Source of the DNA: Paracoccus amoyensis
GTDB lineage: Bacteria; Pseudomonadota; Alphaproteobacteria; Rhodobacterales; Rhodobacteraceae
DNA length: 64,000 bases
Direction of reading: 5' to 3'
Assembly (NCBI RefSeq): GCF_014490725.1
Contig: NZ_JACOQL010000001.1
Location: forward strand, 1-64,000
Shown piece by piece: positions 28,305 to 36,014 of the stretch. A program made the position numbers and the translations under genes. The notes under the pieces are model-generated. The model was not told the origin of the DNA, made no database searches, and saw only the letters and a program-made list of their open reading frames with translations. The number at the start of each line of letters is the position of its first letter. The first letter of the stretch is position 1.

Positions 28305-28702
28305 ACATACTGGCCCGCATAGCGCGGGCCTCGGCAGACTGCGGGCTTTCACGGGTTAGCTGGCGCGTTTGCTTAAAGCGCAACCAAGGAACGGGTCAGG
28401 CGCAAACCGGCGCGGCATCAGCCGCACGGTGCGGATGAGAAACCGCAGGGGCAGCTATCCCGGCTTTGCCGGTCTCTCCAAGCCTCAAGACCCCGCTGCC
28501 ACCCTCTGGCGGCGAACATGGGAGAGCGGACCAGGCCGAGGGAAAGGCAGGTCTGACCAAAGCGACGGGCTCGTCCGAATGGGCAGGTCAAGATTGCAGA
28601 GGTCGGGGCGGGAGCTGGGTTCAGAACCCCGGCGCTTAACCCGCTTCCCGACCTTTGCTCGGGGTCTGAACCGATAGGCAGGCCAGACGGAGAGGAAGAG
28701 AG
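28305..28702 (+). other. 398-base non-coding region with dense secondary structure before terL (candidate structured RNA or packaging site)
   Basis: No plausible protein is encoded. The region opens with a perfect hairpin GGCCCGC (28312-28318) / GCGGGCC (28324-28330). Near its 3' end AGGTCGGG pairs with CCCGACCT around an inner GGGTTC-a-GAACCC stem. A competing pairing, GTTCAGA(A)CCCCG with CGGGGTCTGAAC, is also possible. These alternatives lie 20-100 bases before the terL RBS (GGAGAGGAAGAG). It may be a cis-acting RNA, or the cos/pac site expected near the terminase genes. Confidence 0.5.
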
Positions 28703-30433
28703 ATGACGCAGTTGCAGCGCAATATGTTCGGCGGTGACGACGATGTTTCGGCGCGACCGAAAGGGCGTCCGCGTCTCGATGGTCTGCCCGCCGGATCGCC
28801 CGAAGCGCGTGAAGCCGATGCGCGAACTGGTCCCAATGCCGCGACTTTGCGCGCGCTAGGGGACCGTCGGCAGAGTGTTCCTTTCGGGCTTTTGGAAAAA
28901 ATCGGGGGAAAGTCGCCAGCGATGCGCGCCATCCAGTTTTTGGGGCTGTTGCGCGTTCCTGACGGTAAAAAGGCCGGAAAACCCCTTAAACTGGCGAATT
29001 TCCAGCGGAATTTTGTGAAAGGTGCATTTGCGCGCGGCGTGACGGTGGGCGTCCTTTCCATCGGGCGCGGCAACGCCAAGACGGCGCTGTCTGCCGGACT
29101 GGCCTTGGCCGATCTGACCGGCGCGCTGCAAGAGAACCCGCAGCCGAACCGCGAGATCATCTTCGCAGCCCGCAACCGCGATCAGGCGCGCATCGCGTTC
29201 AACTTTGTGCTGGGCTACATCAACGGCCTGCCCGAGGAAGATCAGGCGCTGTTCACCATCCGGCGCGGCTCCAAGCTGGAAATCGAATTCGAGGGCAACG
29301 GCGGCGGACTGGCGCGCTGCATTGCCGCTGACGGCAAGTCGATCCTGGGCGGTGCGCCGACGCTGGCGATCATGGATGAACGCGCGGCATGGGAACGCGA
29401 AAAGGGCGACAACCTCGAGAACGCCATACTGTCGGGCCTCGGCAAGCGCGATGGCCGGGCGCTGATCATCTCGACTTCGGCGGCGGATGACACCAACACG
29501 TTTTCCCGCTGGCTCGATCAGCCGCCGCCTGGTGCTTATGTGCAGGAACATCGCCCGCCCTTCGGCCTGCCTGCTGATGATCTGGAAAGTCTGCTGCTGG
29601 CGAACCCCGGTGCGTCCGAAGGTATCGGGTCCAGCCCGGACTGGCTTGTCTCGGCAGCCCGCACCGCCATTGCGCGCGGCGGATCGGCCCTTTCCAGCTT
29701 CCGCAACCTGAACCGCAACGAGCGGGTGTCGATCGAGAACAAGTCGGTTCTGGTCACAGTCGATGAATGGCTGTCGGCAGAGATCGCGCCCGATGAACTT
29801 CCCGCCCGCGACGGACCCTGCATTCTGGGCGTGGATCTGGGTGGATCGCGGTCGATGTCGGCGGCGGCGTTTTACTGGCCGGACACCGGGCGGCTTGAGG
29901 CACTCGGCACGTTCCCGGCCTATCCGTCGCTCAAGGATCGCGGCGAAGCGGATGCGGTGGCGGGCCGGTATCTGGAAATGCATGAACGCGGCGAACTGTC
30001 CGTGATGGGCGAGAACACTGTGCCGCCCGGCCCTTGGCTGGCCGAGATCGTCCGCCAGCTGGACGGCATCCAGCCCGCCTGCATCGTCGGCGACCGCTTC
30101 CGCCATGCCGAATTCGCCGAGGCCATGAACAATGCCGGGCTGGCGCGCGTCCCGTTCATCTGGCGCGGTTTCGGCTGGAAGGACGGGGCCGAAGATATCG
30201 AGCGGTTCCGGCGCGCGCTGTTCGATGGCGACGTGAAGGTCACGCCGTCGTTGTTGCTGCGCTTTGCCTTCGCGGATGCCGTGACGCTGATCGACCCGGC
30301 GGGCAACGCCAAGCTGGCCAAGGGCCGCACCTTGGGCCGGATCGACGCGGCGGCGGCATCGGTGCTGGCCGTGGCGCAGGGCGCGCGGATGAAAGCCACC
30401 CCGACACGGAAGGCGCGCGTGGCATGGGCATGA
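28703..30433 (+). CDS. Terminase large subunit (DNA packaging ATPase/nuclease)
   Basis: The 576-residue protein starts at ATG 28703 behind GGAGAGGAAGAG. The ATPase half has a Walker A in VLSIGRGNAKTALSAGLAL (about 117-135) and a Walker B in TLAIMDERAAW. The nuclease half has the RNase H-like motif CILGVDLGGSRSMSAAAFYW and ends with DAVTLIDPAGNAKLAKGRTLGRIDAAAASVLAV. It pumps DNA into the prohead and cuts it. The type is that of HK97-like phages. The last 10 bases overlap the HNH gene. Confidence 0.92.
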   Translation: MTQLQRNMFGGDDDVSARPKGRPRLDGLPAGSPEAREADARTGPNAATLRALGDRRQSVPFGLLEKIGGKSPAMRAIQFLGLLRVPDGKKAGKPLKLANFQRNFVKGAFARGVTVGVLSIGRGNAKTALSAGLALADLTGALQENPQPNREIIFAARNRDQARIAFNFVLGYINGLPEEDQALFTIRRGSKLEIEFEGNGGGLARCIAADGKSILGGAPTLAIMDERAAWEREKGDNLENAILSGLGKRDGRALIISTSAADDTNTFSRWLDQPPPGAYVQEHRPPFGLPADDLESLLLANPGASEGIGSSPDWLVSAARTAIARGGSALSSFRNLNRNERVSIENKSVLVTVDEWLSAEIAPDELPARDGPCILGVDLGGSRSMSAAAFYWPDTGRLEALGTFPAYPSLKDRGEADAVAGRYLEMHERGELSVMGENTVPPGPWLAEIVRQLDGIQPACIVGDRFRHAEFAEAMNNAGLARVPFIWRGFGWKDGAEDIERFRRALFDGDVKVTPSLLLRFAFADAVTLIDPAGNAKLAKGRTLGRIDAAAASVLAVAQGARMKATPTRKARVAWA

Positions 30434-30762
30434 AACGCGACGATTACGCCCGCCATTCCAAGCGCGTCACCTCGACCAAGCGCTGGCAGGTTCTGCGGCA
30501 AGCCGTCCTCGAGCACGACGGTTGGGCCTGCGTGGATTGCGGCACCAAGCGCGGGCGTCTGGAAATCGACCATGTGAAGCCGGTGCGGACGCATCCGCAT
30601 CTGGCCTTCGCGCCGACGAACTGCGCCACCCGCTGTTCGTCCTGCCACACCCGAAAGACCCGGATCGAATGCGGGCATCCCGCCCCGATCCAGTCGCCCG
30701 CCCGCAAGGCGTGGGCAAAAGCCGTTGCCGAACTGGCAGCGGAACCCAAACCGGCAACATGA
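30424..30762 (+). CDS. HNH endonuclease (packaging-associated)
   Basis: The 112-residue protein starts at ATG 30424 (or 30430) inside the end of terL. It has a zinc-binding CVDCG and CSSCHTRKT pair and the HNH motif in LEIDHVKPVRTHPHLAF...NCATRCSSCH. Such small HNH proteins beside terL are required, with the terminase, for DNA cutting at cos sites in many HK97-like phages and capsid-forming satellites. The tail after the motif (SPARKAWAKAVAELAAEP) is a simple helix. Confidence 0.88.
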   Translation: MGMKRDDYARHSKRVTSTKRWQVLRQAVLEHDGWACVDCGTKRGRLEIDHVKPVRTHPHLAFAPTNCATRCSSCHTRKTRIECGHPAPIQSPARKAWAKAVAELAAEPKPAT

Positions 30763-30770
30763 GGAACACC

Positions 30771-32006
30771 ATGCTGGACAGTATCAAGATTGCACGGCGG
30801 CAAAGCGAAATCCGCCAATCGCTGGCCGAACTGGTCGGGAAAGAGACCCCGACCGAGGACGAAACCCGCCAGATGGGGACGCTGGACGCGGAATACCGCA
30901 CCAACGAAACCCGTTACCGCGCGGCGCTGGTGTCAGAGGATACCGAACGCCGCGAGGCCGGGGCCGATCTGGAAACCCGCAGCGACCGCGAATATGCCGA
31001 GCTGGTCGGGCGCTTCGAGCTGCGGCAGGTCGCGTTGTCGCTGGATGAAGGCAAGGCGCTGTCCGGGGCGACGGCCGAGATCGTCACCGAGATGCGGAAC
31101 GCGGGCGGCTATCAGGGCATTCCGGTGCCGCTGGCCGCGCTGGAAACCCGCGCCGGCGAAACCATTGCCGCTGATCAGATCAACCCGAAAACCATCCGTC
31201 CGATCATCGACCGCATCTTTCCCGGTTCGGTGGCCGAGCGTTTGGGCATTCAGCGGATCAACATTACCTCGGGCGAGCTGGCCTTTCCGGTGGCGACGGC
31301 GGGCGCGGTGTTTGGCTGGCAGACCACCGAGCTTGGCAATGTCGGCGGGCCGGAGCGGTTTGAAACGGCAGAGCGCAGCCTGAACCCTGATCACACCGGC
31401 GGGGCGCAGATGGTGATCAGCCGCAAGGCGCTGAAACAGGCGGGTGACGGCCTCGAGGCGGCAATCCGGCGTGATCTGAACGCGGCCATCGGCTTTGAGC
31501 TGGACCGGGTGACGATCAACGGTTCCGGCGCGGCGGGCCAGCCTCTGGGCATCATCCCCGGCGCGGCGACCTATGGCATCGATGTGACCCCGGTCGGCGC
31601 GACCGCGACGTGGGCTGCATTCCGGGCGCAGATCGTGGCGTTCATGCAGGACAATGCGATCACCAGCGCCAGCCAGGTCAATCTGGGCTTTGACCCTGCC
31701 ATCTGGGCAGAGCTGGATGACGCGCTGATCACCGGCACCGCCGTGTCGGAATGGGACCGGCTGACCAAGCATGTCGGCACCCCGGCGATCAGCAACGTCA
31801 TCCCTGCTGAAACCGCGATCATGACCGCGACCGTGCAGGGCATCGCGCCCGGCTATCTGGGCATCTATGGCGGCGTTGACCTGATCCGCGACCCCTACAC
31901 CAAGGCGCAGTCGGGCCAGCTGGTTCTGACCGGCCTTGTCACGGCGGACTTTACCGTCCCGCGCGGGATGCAGACCCGCATCCTGACCGGCATCGGTGAA
32001 CCCTGA
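30771..32006 (+). CDS. Major capsid protein, HK97 family
   Basis: The 411-residue protein starts at ATG 30771 behind GAGGAAC. The N-terminal 105 residues are a charged coiled-coil (IKIARRQSEIRQSLAELVGK...RREAGADLETRSDREYAEL), the delta/scaffold part that the protease removes. The rest is the HK97 fold with GGYQGIPVP, MVISRKALKQAGDGLEAAIRRDL, FELDRVTINGSGAAGQPLGII and the C-terminal DLIRDPYTKAQSGQLVLTGLV. It overlaps the prohead protease gene by one base (TGATG). Confidence 0.92.
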   Translation: MLDSIKIARRQSEIRQSLAELVGKETPTEDETRQMGTLDAEYRTNETRYRAALVSEDTERREAGADLETRSDREYAELVGRFELRQVALSLDEGKALSGATAEIVTEMRNAGGYQGIPVPLAALETRAGETIAADQINPKTIRPIIDRIFPGSVAERLGIQRINITSGELAFPVATAGAVFGWQTTELGNVGGPERFETAERSLNPDHTGGAQMVISRKALKQAGDGLEAAIRRDLNAAIGFELDRVTINGSGAAGQPLGIIPGAATYGIDVTPVGATATWAAFRAQIVAFMQDNAITSASQVNLGFDPAIWAELDDALITGTAVSEWDRLTKHVGTPAISNVIPAETAIMTATVQGIAPGYLGIYGGVDLIRDPYTKAQSGQLVLTGLVTADFTVPRGMQTRILTGIGEP

Positions 32007-32557
32007 TGCTGTGGGGGGCGTCACTCGGCGCATTGGAACTGCGCAGCGAGGGCGGGGCAACCCGCCTTCGGGCGACGTTCCCCTATGGCGCGGCGACCGA
32101 ACTGGCACCGGGGCGGCAAGAGGTTATCGCCGCCCGTGCCTTCGCTGACCGGATCGAGGCGGGCGAGGATATTCACCTGCTGGCCGGTCACGACTTCAAC
32201 CGCCCGCTGGCCTCACGGTCGGCGGGCAGCCTGCGCGTCACCGATGGCGATGATGCCGTGGTGATTGAGGCCGATATCGGTGACGGCACCAGCTGGGCGC
32301 GGGATTTTCTTGCCGCCCATGCCTCGGGCCTGATCCGGGGGCTGTCGCCCGGTTTCCGCGTCCCCTCGGGCGGTGAACGGATCGAGCGGCGCGGCGCGGG
32401 CATGCTGCGCACCGTCACCCGCGCCCAGCTGCTGGAATTCTCGGCCGTCACCCGGCCCGCCTATCCGCAAGCACAGATCGAGGCGCGAGAATGGCAGCCC
32501 GTGGGCGAGGTCGCGGAACGCATTGTCGCAAACCACCTCAAGCGATGGAGGCTCTGA
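32006..32557 (+). CDS. HK97-type prohead protease
   Basis: The 183-residue serine protease has the U35-type marks: GRQEVIAARAFADRIEAG, LLAGHDFNRPLASRSAGSLRV (catalytic His), a second beta unit VVIEADIGDGTSWARDFL and SGLIRGLSPGFRVPSGGE with the catalytic Ser region, then LLEFSAVTRPAYPQAQIEAR. It trims the capsid delta domain during head maturation. It follows the capsid gene, whereas HK97 and most relatives place it before the capsid gene. Confidence 0.88.
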   Translation: MLWGASLGALELRSEGGATRLRATFPYGAATELAPGRQEVIAARAFADRIEAGEDIHLLAGHDFNRPLASRSAGSLRVTDGDDAVVIEADIGDGTSWARDFLAAHASGLIRGLSPGFRVPSGGERIERRGAGMLRTVTRAQLLEFSAVTRPAYPQAQIEAREWQPVGEVAERIVANHLKRWRL

Positions 32558-32558
32558 C

Positions 32559-33625
32559 ATGGGGCTGATGGATCTGTTCCGGCGCAAATCCGCGCCGATT
32601 GAGACCCGCGCGGTGCAGCCGGGCTATACCGCGTCCCTGATGGCCGCGCGCGAGGCGTGGATTTCCGGCGCGTCCGGGTTGGCCGAGCTGACGGCGGCAG
32701 TGCAAGGCTCTGTCACCCTCTGGGAAGCGGGCTTGTCGCTGGCTGATGTGCAGGGCACCATTTGCTGGACCGGCGCAGCATGGCGATGATCGCACGGGCG
32801 CTGGCCTTGCGCGGCGAATGCCTGTTCCTGATCCGCGACCGGCTGATCCCCTGCACCGATTGGGACTTGTCCACGCGCTATGGCCAGCCGCGGGCCTATC
32901 GCGTCGGCCTGCCGGAAATCGGTGGCGGTCGCAACGAAACCGTGCTGGCGGGCGAGGTGCTGCACTTCCGCATCGGTTGTGACGCCACCACGCCATGGGC
33001 CGGATCGGCGCCGCTGGCCCGCGCCCGTCTCTCGGCCGGCCTCTTGGACGAAATCACCACGGCCATGCGCGACGTGTTCCGCGATGCCCCCATCGGCAGC
33101 CAGATTATCCCCGTCCCCGAAGGCAGTCAGGAAGATATGGCCGACCTGCGCGCTGGCTTCAAAGGTCGGCGCGGCGCATCGCTGCTGATCGAGGGCGTTG
33201 CAGCGGCAACAGCGGCGGGCATGAACCCGCAGATCGGCCAGCGCCCCGACCAGCTGTCACCGAATCTGAAAGACACGCTGGCCGACAAGCTGCTGACCGA
33301 GGCCAAGGGCGAGATCTACGGCGTGTTCGGCATCCTGCCGGGGCTGGTCAATCCGTCCACCACCGGCCCGATGGTGCGCGAGGCGCAGCGGCATCTGGCG
33401 CAGCTGGTGCTGCAACCAATCGCCAACCTGCTGGCCGAGGAAGCGTCGGAAAAGCTGGGCGATGCCGTCACCATCGACGTGGTGCGCCCGATGCAGGCGT
33501 TCGATCACGGTGGCAAGGCGCGAGCGTTCGGCGCAATGTTGCAGGCGATGGCCGCCGCCAAAGAAGCCGGGCTGGACGGCGCGACCCTGCTGGACGCCCA
33601 GAAGTTCATCGACTGGCAAGAATGA
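32559..33625 (+). pseudogene. Phage portal protein, split by a single-base deletion
   Basis: The first frame (ATG 32559) reads MGLMDLFRRKSAPIETRAVQ...LSLADVQGT and then runs into nonsense ending at 32789. The second frame, from about 32762, continues as LLDRRSMAMIARALALRGECLFLIRD to 33625 and contains the rest of the portal (LPEIGGGRNETVLAGEVLHFRI, AKGEIYGVFGILPGLVNPSTTGPMVREAQRHL). One missing base in ACC-AT-TTG at 32759-32761 (expected ACC-GAT-TTG) accounts for the break. The portal is the DNA entry ring of the head. Either the element has lost it, or a sequencing error or frameshifting restores it. Portal length would be about 355 residues, short for the family. Confidence 0.8.
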
Positions 33626-33626
33626 C

Positions 33627-33965
33627 ATGGCACAGCGCGATCAGAAATCGGCGGGCCAGCTGACCAAACGGGCGGAATTCCTCAAGCCGTTCATGGAAAA
33701 GGACGCGGATGGCCGCGTAATTCAGCGGTATGACCTGCAATTCCGCAGCTGGGCGCATGTTCTGCCGCTGCGCGGCGGCGAACAGATCATGCAGGCGCGC
33801 ATGGCAGCGAAGGCCCCGGCCATCGTGACCATCCGCGCAACGCCGGAGGCGCGCGAGATCACCAGCGAATGGCGACTTCGCATCGGCGGCATCGAATACG
33901 ACCTGAAAGAGCATCCGCGCGAAAGTCAGGATCGCGCGTTCCTCGAAATGCTGGTGGAGGCTTGA
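33627..33965 (+). CDS. Phage head closure protein (head-tail adaptor, SPP1 gp16-like)
   Basis: The 112-residue protein starts at ATG 33627, one base after the portal stop. It has the beta-barrel pattern of head-tail joining proteins: AGQLTKRAEFLKPFMEKDADGRVIQRYDLQFRSWAHVLPLRGGEQIMQARM, then TIRATPEAREITSEWRLRIGGIEYDLKEHPRESQDRAFLEMLVEA. This order of W-x-H, P-L-R-G and a final RDRxFLEM-like end is typical. It plugs the connector and receives the tail. It is the last morphogenesis gene; no tail gene follows. Confidence 0.78.
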   Translation: MAQRDQKSAGQLTKRAEFLKPFMEKDADGRVIQRYDLQFRSWAHVLPLRGGEQIMQARMAAKAPAIVTIRATPEAREITSEWRLRIGGIEYDLKEHPRESQDRAFLEMLVEA

Positions 33966-34165
33966 TGAGATAGGGTCGGGATGCGCCCTGCGGATCAGAG
34001 GGCTGCGAAGCATCTGGGATCAGACGGATAGTGCCCGGCAGCCTATGCCGAAAACCCCGTCAAGGCGCGGCCTCATTGGATTCTCCGGGGCGTGGCGCGG
34101 ATCAGCACGGCAGCCCTGCCGGGGCTGATCAGAGCCGGGGCGTGAAAGCGTCCCGGCCAATTCTG
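33966..34165. other. Non-coding spacer with strong hairpin after head genes
   Basis: GATCAGC (34100-34106) pairs with GCTGATC (34124-34130), with inner GGCAG/CTGCC pairs, giving a long hairpin between the convergent head operon and repressor operon. The word GATCAGA/GATCAGC recurs four times within 150 bases. The hairpin is a likely terminator for both sides. Confidence 0.5.
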
Positions 34166-34420
34166 TCAACTGAAGTCCTCATCATTACCAGATAGACCAG
34201 CCTTGAACTTTTCATCCAGCCTTTTGAAGTATGCCCGCTGCCCTTCCTCATCGATCAGAGAGTGAAACAGGGGCGACGCCATGTTGATGACTTCGCAGCC
34301 ATTCACTTGCAGCAGGTTTCCATCCCGGCCTGTTACAGTAACGCCAATTGAACCCGTGTGATATCCATCGTCGTCACGCTCGATCATCACAAGACGGTAG
34401 CTTTTGCCAATTTCGATCAT
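34166..34420 (-). CDS. Small protein of unknown function, co-transcribed with repressor
   Basis: The 84-residue protein overlaps the HTH gene as ATGA (34417-34420). It begins MIEIGKSYRLVMIERDDDGYH and reads as a small beta-barrel (GVTVTGRDGNLLQVNGCEVINMASPLFHSLI) with a charged helical end. Its coupling to the repressor suggests a helper or anti-repressor role, as is common in phage immunity operons. I do not recognise a family. Confidence 0.6.
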   Translation of the reverse strand: MIEIGKSYRLVMIERDDDGYHTGSIGVTVTGRDGNLLQVNGCEVINMASPLFHSLIDEEGQRAYFKRLDEKFKAGLSGNDEDFS

Positions 34421-34665
34421 GGTTTGTCTTTCCTTAACCTTACGCCCGGCCCGTCGCCGTTTTCGTCGATGAAGATCACCCCGCCAGCTTCGAGAGCTGC
34501 ACGGATCGCGGTGGCGGTATCCTCACGCCCACCAATTTCGCCTGTCGCGGCCTCAAGTCGTTTGATCGTCGGAAGGGAAATCCCCGATGCGCCAGCAAGG
34601 TCAGCCTGCGACCATCGCAGCAGCGCGCGCGCGGCCTTCACTTGCTCAATTGATACTTTTAGCAT
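34417..34665 (-). CDS. Helix-turn-helix repressor of the element
   Basis: The 82-residue protein starts at MLKVSIEQVKAARALLRW (ATG 34665). The HTH_3 (Cro/CI) helix-turn-helix is QADLAGASGISLPTIKRLEAATG. After it comes TATAIRAALEAGGVIFIDENGDGPGVRLRK, a common end of short XRE-family repressors. It is transcribed away from the early genes. Two matching dyads, at 34652-34666 (over its own start) and 34690-34704, are its likely operators, so it should hold the element silent. Confidence 0.85.
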   Translation of the reverse strand: MLKVSIEQVKAARALLRWSQADLAGASGISLPTIKRLEAATGEIGGREDTATAIRAALEAGGVIFIDENGDGPGVRLRKDKP

Positions 34666-34704
34666 TGACAGCCGTTTCTTGGTCGTGTTGATACTTTCAG
34701 TATT
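34652..34704. promoter_or_regulatory. Two dyad operators between divergent repressor and early genes
   Basis: GATACTTTTAGCATT (34652-34666) and GATACTTTCAGTATT (34690-34704) share the dyad GATACT-N3-AGTATT and start 38 bases apart. The first covers the repressor start codon and the second lies 24 bases before the first early gene. This fits autoregulation and silencing by the HTH protein. Confidence 0.65.
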
Positions 34705-34727
34705 AACACCGCAATGGAGCGACCACA

Positions 34728-34925
34728 ATGCGCCTCAACCCGATTTCCGGGAACACCCCCGGCTTACCTTCCGCCCGCCTCTTTGAAATCCACGACTGCC
34801 TGTCCCTCGCTCTGGACGTGACCGAGCGACCGCGCAGATATACAGCAACTCCGAACGCGAAGCGCGCAGCTATGTCCGCACGGCCTTACAGGCAGGTCAA
34901 CAAACTGATCAAGGTATCGGTATGA
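34728..34925 (+). CDS. Small early gene of the element, unknown function
   Basis: The 65-residue protein (MRLNPISGNTPGLPSARLF, basic, ending VNKLIKVSV) is the first gene to the right of the operators. Its stop overlaps the next gene as ATGA. It shows no recognisable family. The chain of overlapping frames supports it as a real gene. Confidence 0.55.
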   Translation: MRLNPISGNTPGLPSARLFEIHDCLSLALDVTERPRRYTATPNAKRAAMSARPYRQVNKLIKVSV

Positions 34926-35125
34926 GCCGCGATTGGCACATGTATGATGGCAGTGTCAGTATTGGCGTCGATGAGAAGGCCGCCCAAATCCGCCATCTTG
35001 CGGCCATCGGCGTAGCCGCGAGCGATACCGCTTACAACATCCGCAATTTCAGCACATGCTACATATCACTTTTCGAAGTGATCGCTCGCCTCGCTCATGA
35101 GATAGAGGACGAGGTTGACCCATGA
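34922..35125 (+). CDS. Small early gene of the element, unknown function
   Basis: The 67-residue protein (MSRDWHMYDGSVSIGVDEKA) overlaps both neighbours as ATGA. It has a helical C-terminal half (TCYISLFEVIARLAHEIEDE). No family is recognised. Confidence 0.55.
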   Translation: MSRDWHMYDGSVSIGVDEKAAQIRHLAAIGVAASDTAYNIRNFSTCYISLFEVIARLAHEIEDEVDP

Positions 35126-35325
35126 AACGTCTTGATCTTGAGGCTGGCGACCTGATCGCCATAGCCATGTGTTACATCGATATTATTGAAATGGCGACAC
35201 GATGTGACCAAACCGAGGAAGGCAAAGCGATCAATCGCGTGGCCTTCGACGCGGTTGCGAAATTGGCCGAGGCCAAAGACGCTTTGAAGGAGCATGCGGA
35301 GGAGGTTGGGAAAGGCCTTACATGA
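35122..35325 (+). CDS. Small early gene of the element, unknown function
   Basis: The 67-residue protein is acidic and helical (LEAGDLIAIAMCYIDIIEMA, DAVAKLAEAKDALKEHAEEV). It resembles its upstream neighbour in size and helical content and overlaps both neighbours by four bases. No family is recognised. Confidence 0.55.
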   Translation: MKRLDLEAGDLIAIAMCYIDIIEMATRCDQTEEGKAINRVAFDAVAKLAEAKDALKEHAEEVGKGLT

Positions 35326-35486
35326 TTATCACCCGGATTGCGATGCGCACAGGCATGAACCTGAACTGGATTTTTGATCCGGTGACGGCGTGGCGAAGAA
35401 AAGAACCTCTGGACATTTTCTGCAAGTTTGGTATCTATGGAAAAAATCCAGAGGTTATGACATGGACAGCACTACCCCACGGCTGA
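35322..35486 (+). CDS. Very short early gene (54 residues), unknown function
   Basis: ATG 35322 overlaps the stop of the previous gene as ATGA, as in the rest of the chain. The product begins MIITRIAMRTGMNLNWIFDP and continues through PLDIFCKFGIYGKNPEVMTW to a TGA at 35484-35486. It overlaps the start of the next gene by 25 bases. A long hairpin (35404-35456) lies inside it and hides the RBS of the next gene, so translation of this frame could open that RBS. Confidence 0.5.
   Translation: MIITRIAMRTGMNLNWIFDPVTAWRRKEPLDIFCKFGIYGKNPEVMTWTALPHG
35404..35456 (+). promoter_or_regulatory. Stem-loop hiding the ribosome binding site of the gene at 35462
   Basis: AACCTCTGGA (35404-35413) pairs perfectly with TCCAGAGGTT (35447-35456), and the A/T bases next to it extend the stem. 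The second arm contains the GAGG that serves ATG 35462. This is a classic layout for translational coupling to the preceding small frame. Confidence 0.55.
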
Positions 35487-35929
35487 CGACAGCTTTCGCG
35501 TGTGAAGTCGCTCGGCTTGATCGAGACCGTTTCAATGAGGCTGTTTCGGACGGCTTCCTAGAATGCGTTCCCTCAACGGTGGCTGGCCGAACCCGTTACT
35601 TTGAACCCGATGATATGATTTCGATCTGGCTCTATCGCGAGTTGATGGAGGGCGGCTACTCGCGCGAAGCGGCGGGCCGTATCGCATGCGCGATTTGTGT
35701 GAAGGCGACAGTGCATCCAGAGGCCAAGGCCATCGCCTACGTGGAAACCTATGTCGGTTCTCGACATGCCTGTCTGCCCGAAGATGTGCCCTCGGCGGAT
35801 CAGTGGGATACGGCGCTGTTTTCCGGCTCCGACATTCGGCGTGTTACAACTTTCAACATCGAAAAGATGCGGCGGCTGATCGCCCATGCAACTGCTGAGA
35901 AGCTGCGCACCTTCGGATCCGAGGATTGA
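35462..35929 (+). CDS. Element regulatory-region protein with MerR-like N-terminus, unknown function
   Basis: The 155-residue protein starts at ATG 35462; a GTG at 35390 would add 24 residues but runs through the hairpin. The opening TTAFACEVARLDRDRFNEAVSDGFLECVPST...RTRYFEPDDMISIWLYRELMEGGYSREAAGRIACAI looks like a winged-helix/MerR-like DNA-binding module. The C-terminal half ends RRVTTFNIEKMRRLIAHATAEKLR. By position it may be an activator of the head genes, or an excision or replication factor. This is a guess from context. Confidence 0.65.
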   Translation: MDSTTPRLTTAFACEVARLDRDRFNEAVSDGFLECVPSTVAGRTRYFEPDDMISIWLYRELMEGGYSREAAGRIACAICVKATVHPEAKAIAYVETYVGSRHACLPEDVPSADQWDTALFSGSDIRRVTTFNIEKMRRLIAHATAEKLRTFGSED

Positions 35930-36003
35930 TGGCCCTGAAATCCAGCCGAGGCGGTCCAAGTTTGGCGACCGAGCCGCCTCGGCCTTACCTGAAACCCAAG
36001 TAG
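35929..36003 (+). CDS. Possible 24-residue gene
   Basis: ATG 35929 shares one base with the stop before it (TGATG). It encodes a short basic, Pro-rich peptide (MALKSSRGGPSLATEPPRPY...) ending at TAG 36001-36003, which itself overlaps the next RBS. A perfect 10-bp hairpin, GCCGAGGCGG (35945-35954) / CCGCCTCGGC (35974-35983), lies within it and may be the real reason for the conserved-looking sequence. Confidence 0.3.
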   Translation: MALKSSRGGPSLATEPPRPYLKPK

Positions 36004-36014
36004 GAGAATCAGAC

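Noticed and set aside
28369..28677. 102-codon open frame in the non-coding stretch before terL
   Set aside because: Its translation is Arg/Gly-rich without motifs and it has no RBS; the secondary structure explains the region better.
30034..30423. Upstream extension of the HNH gene within terL
   Set aside because: These codons are the out-of-frame shadow of terL; the HNH protein begins at 30424 or 30430.
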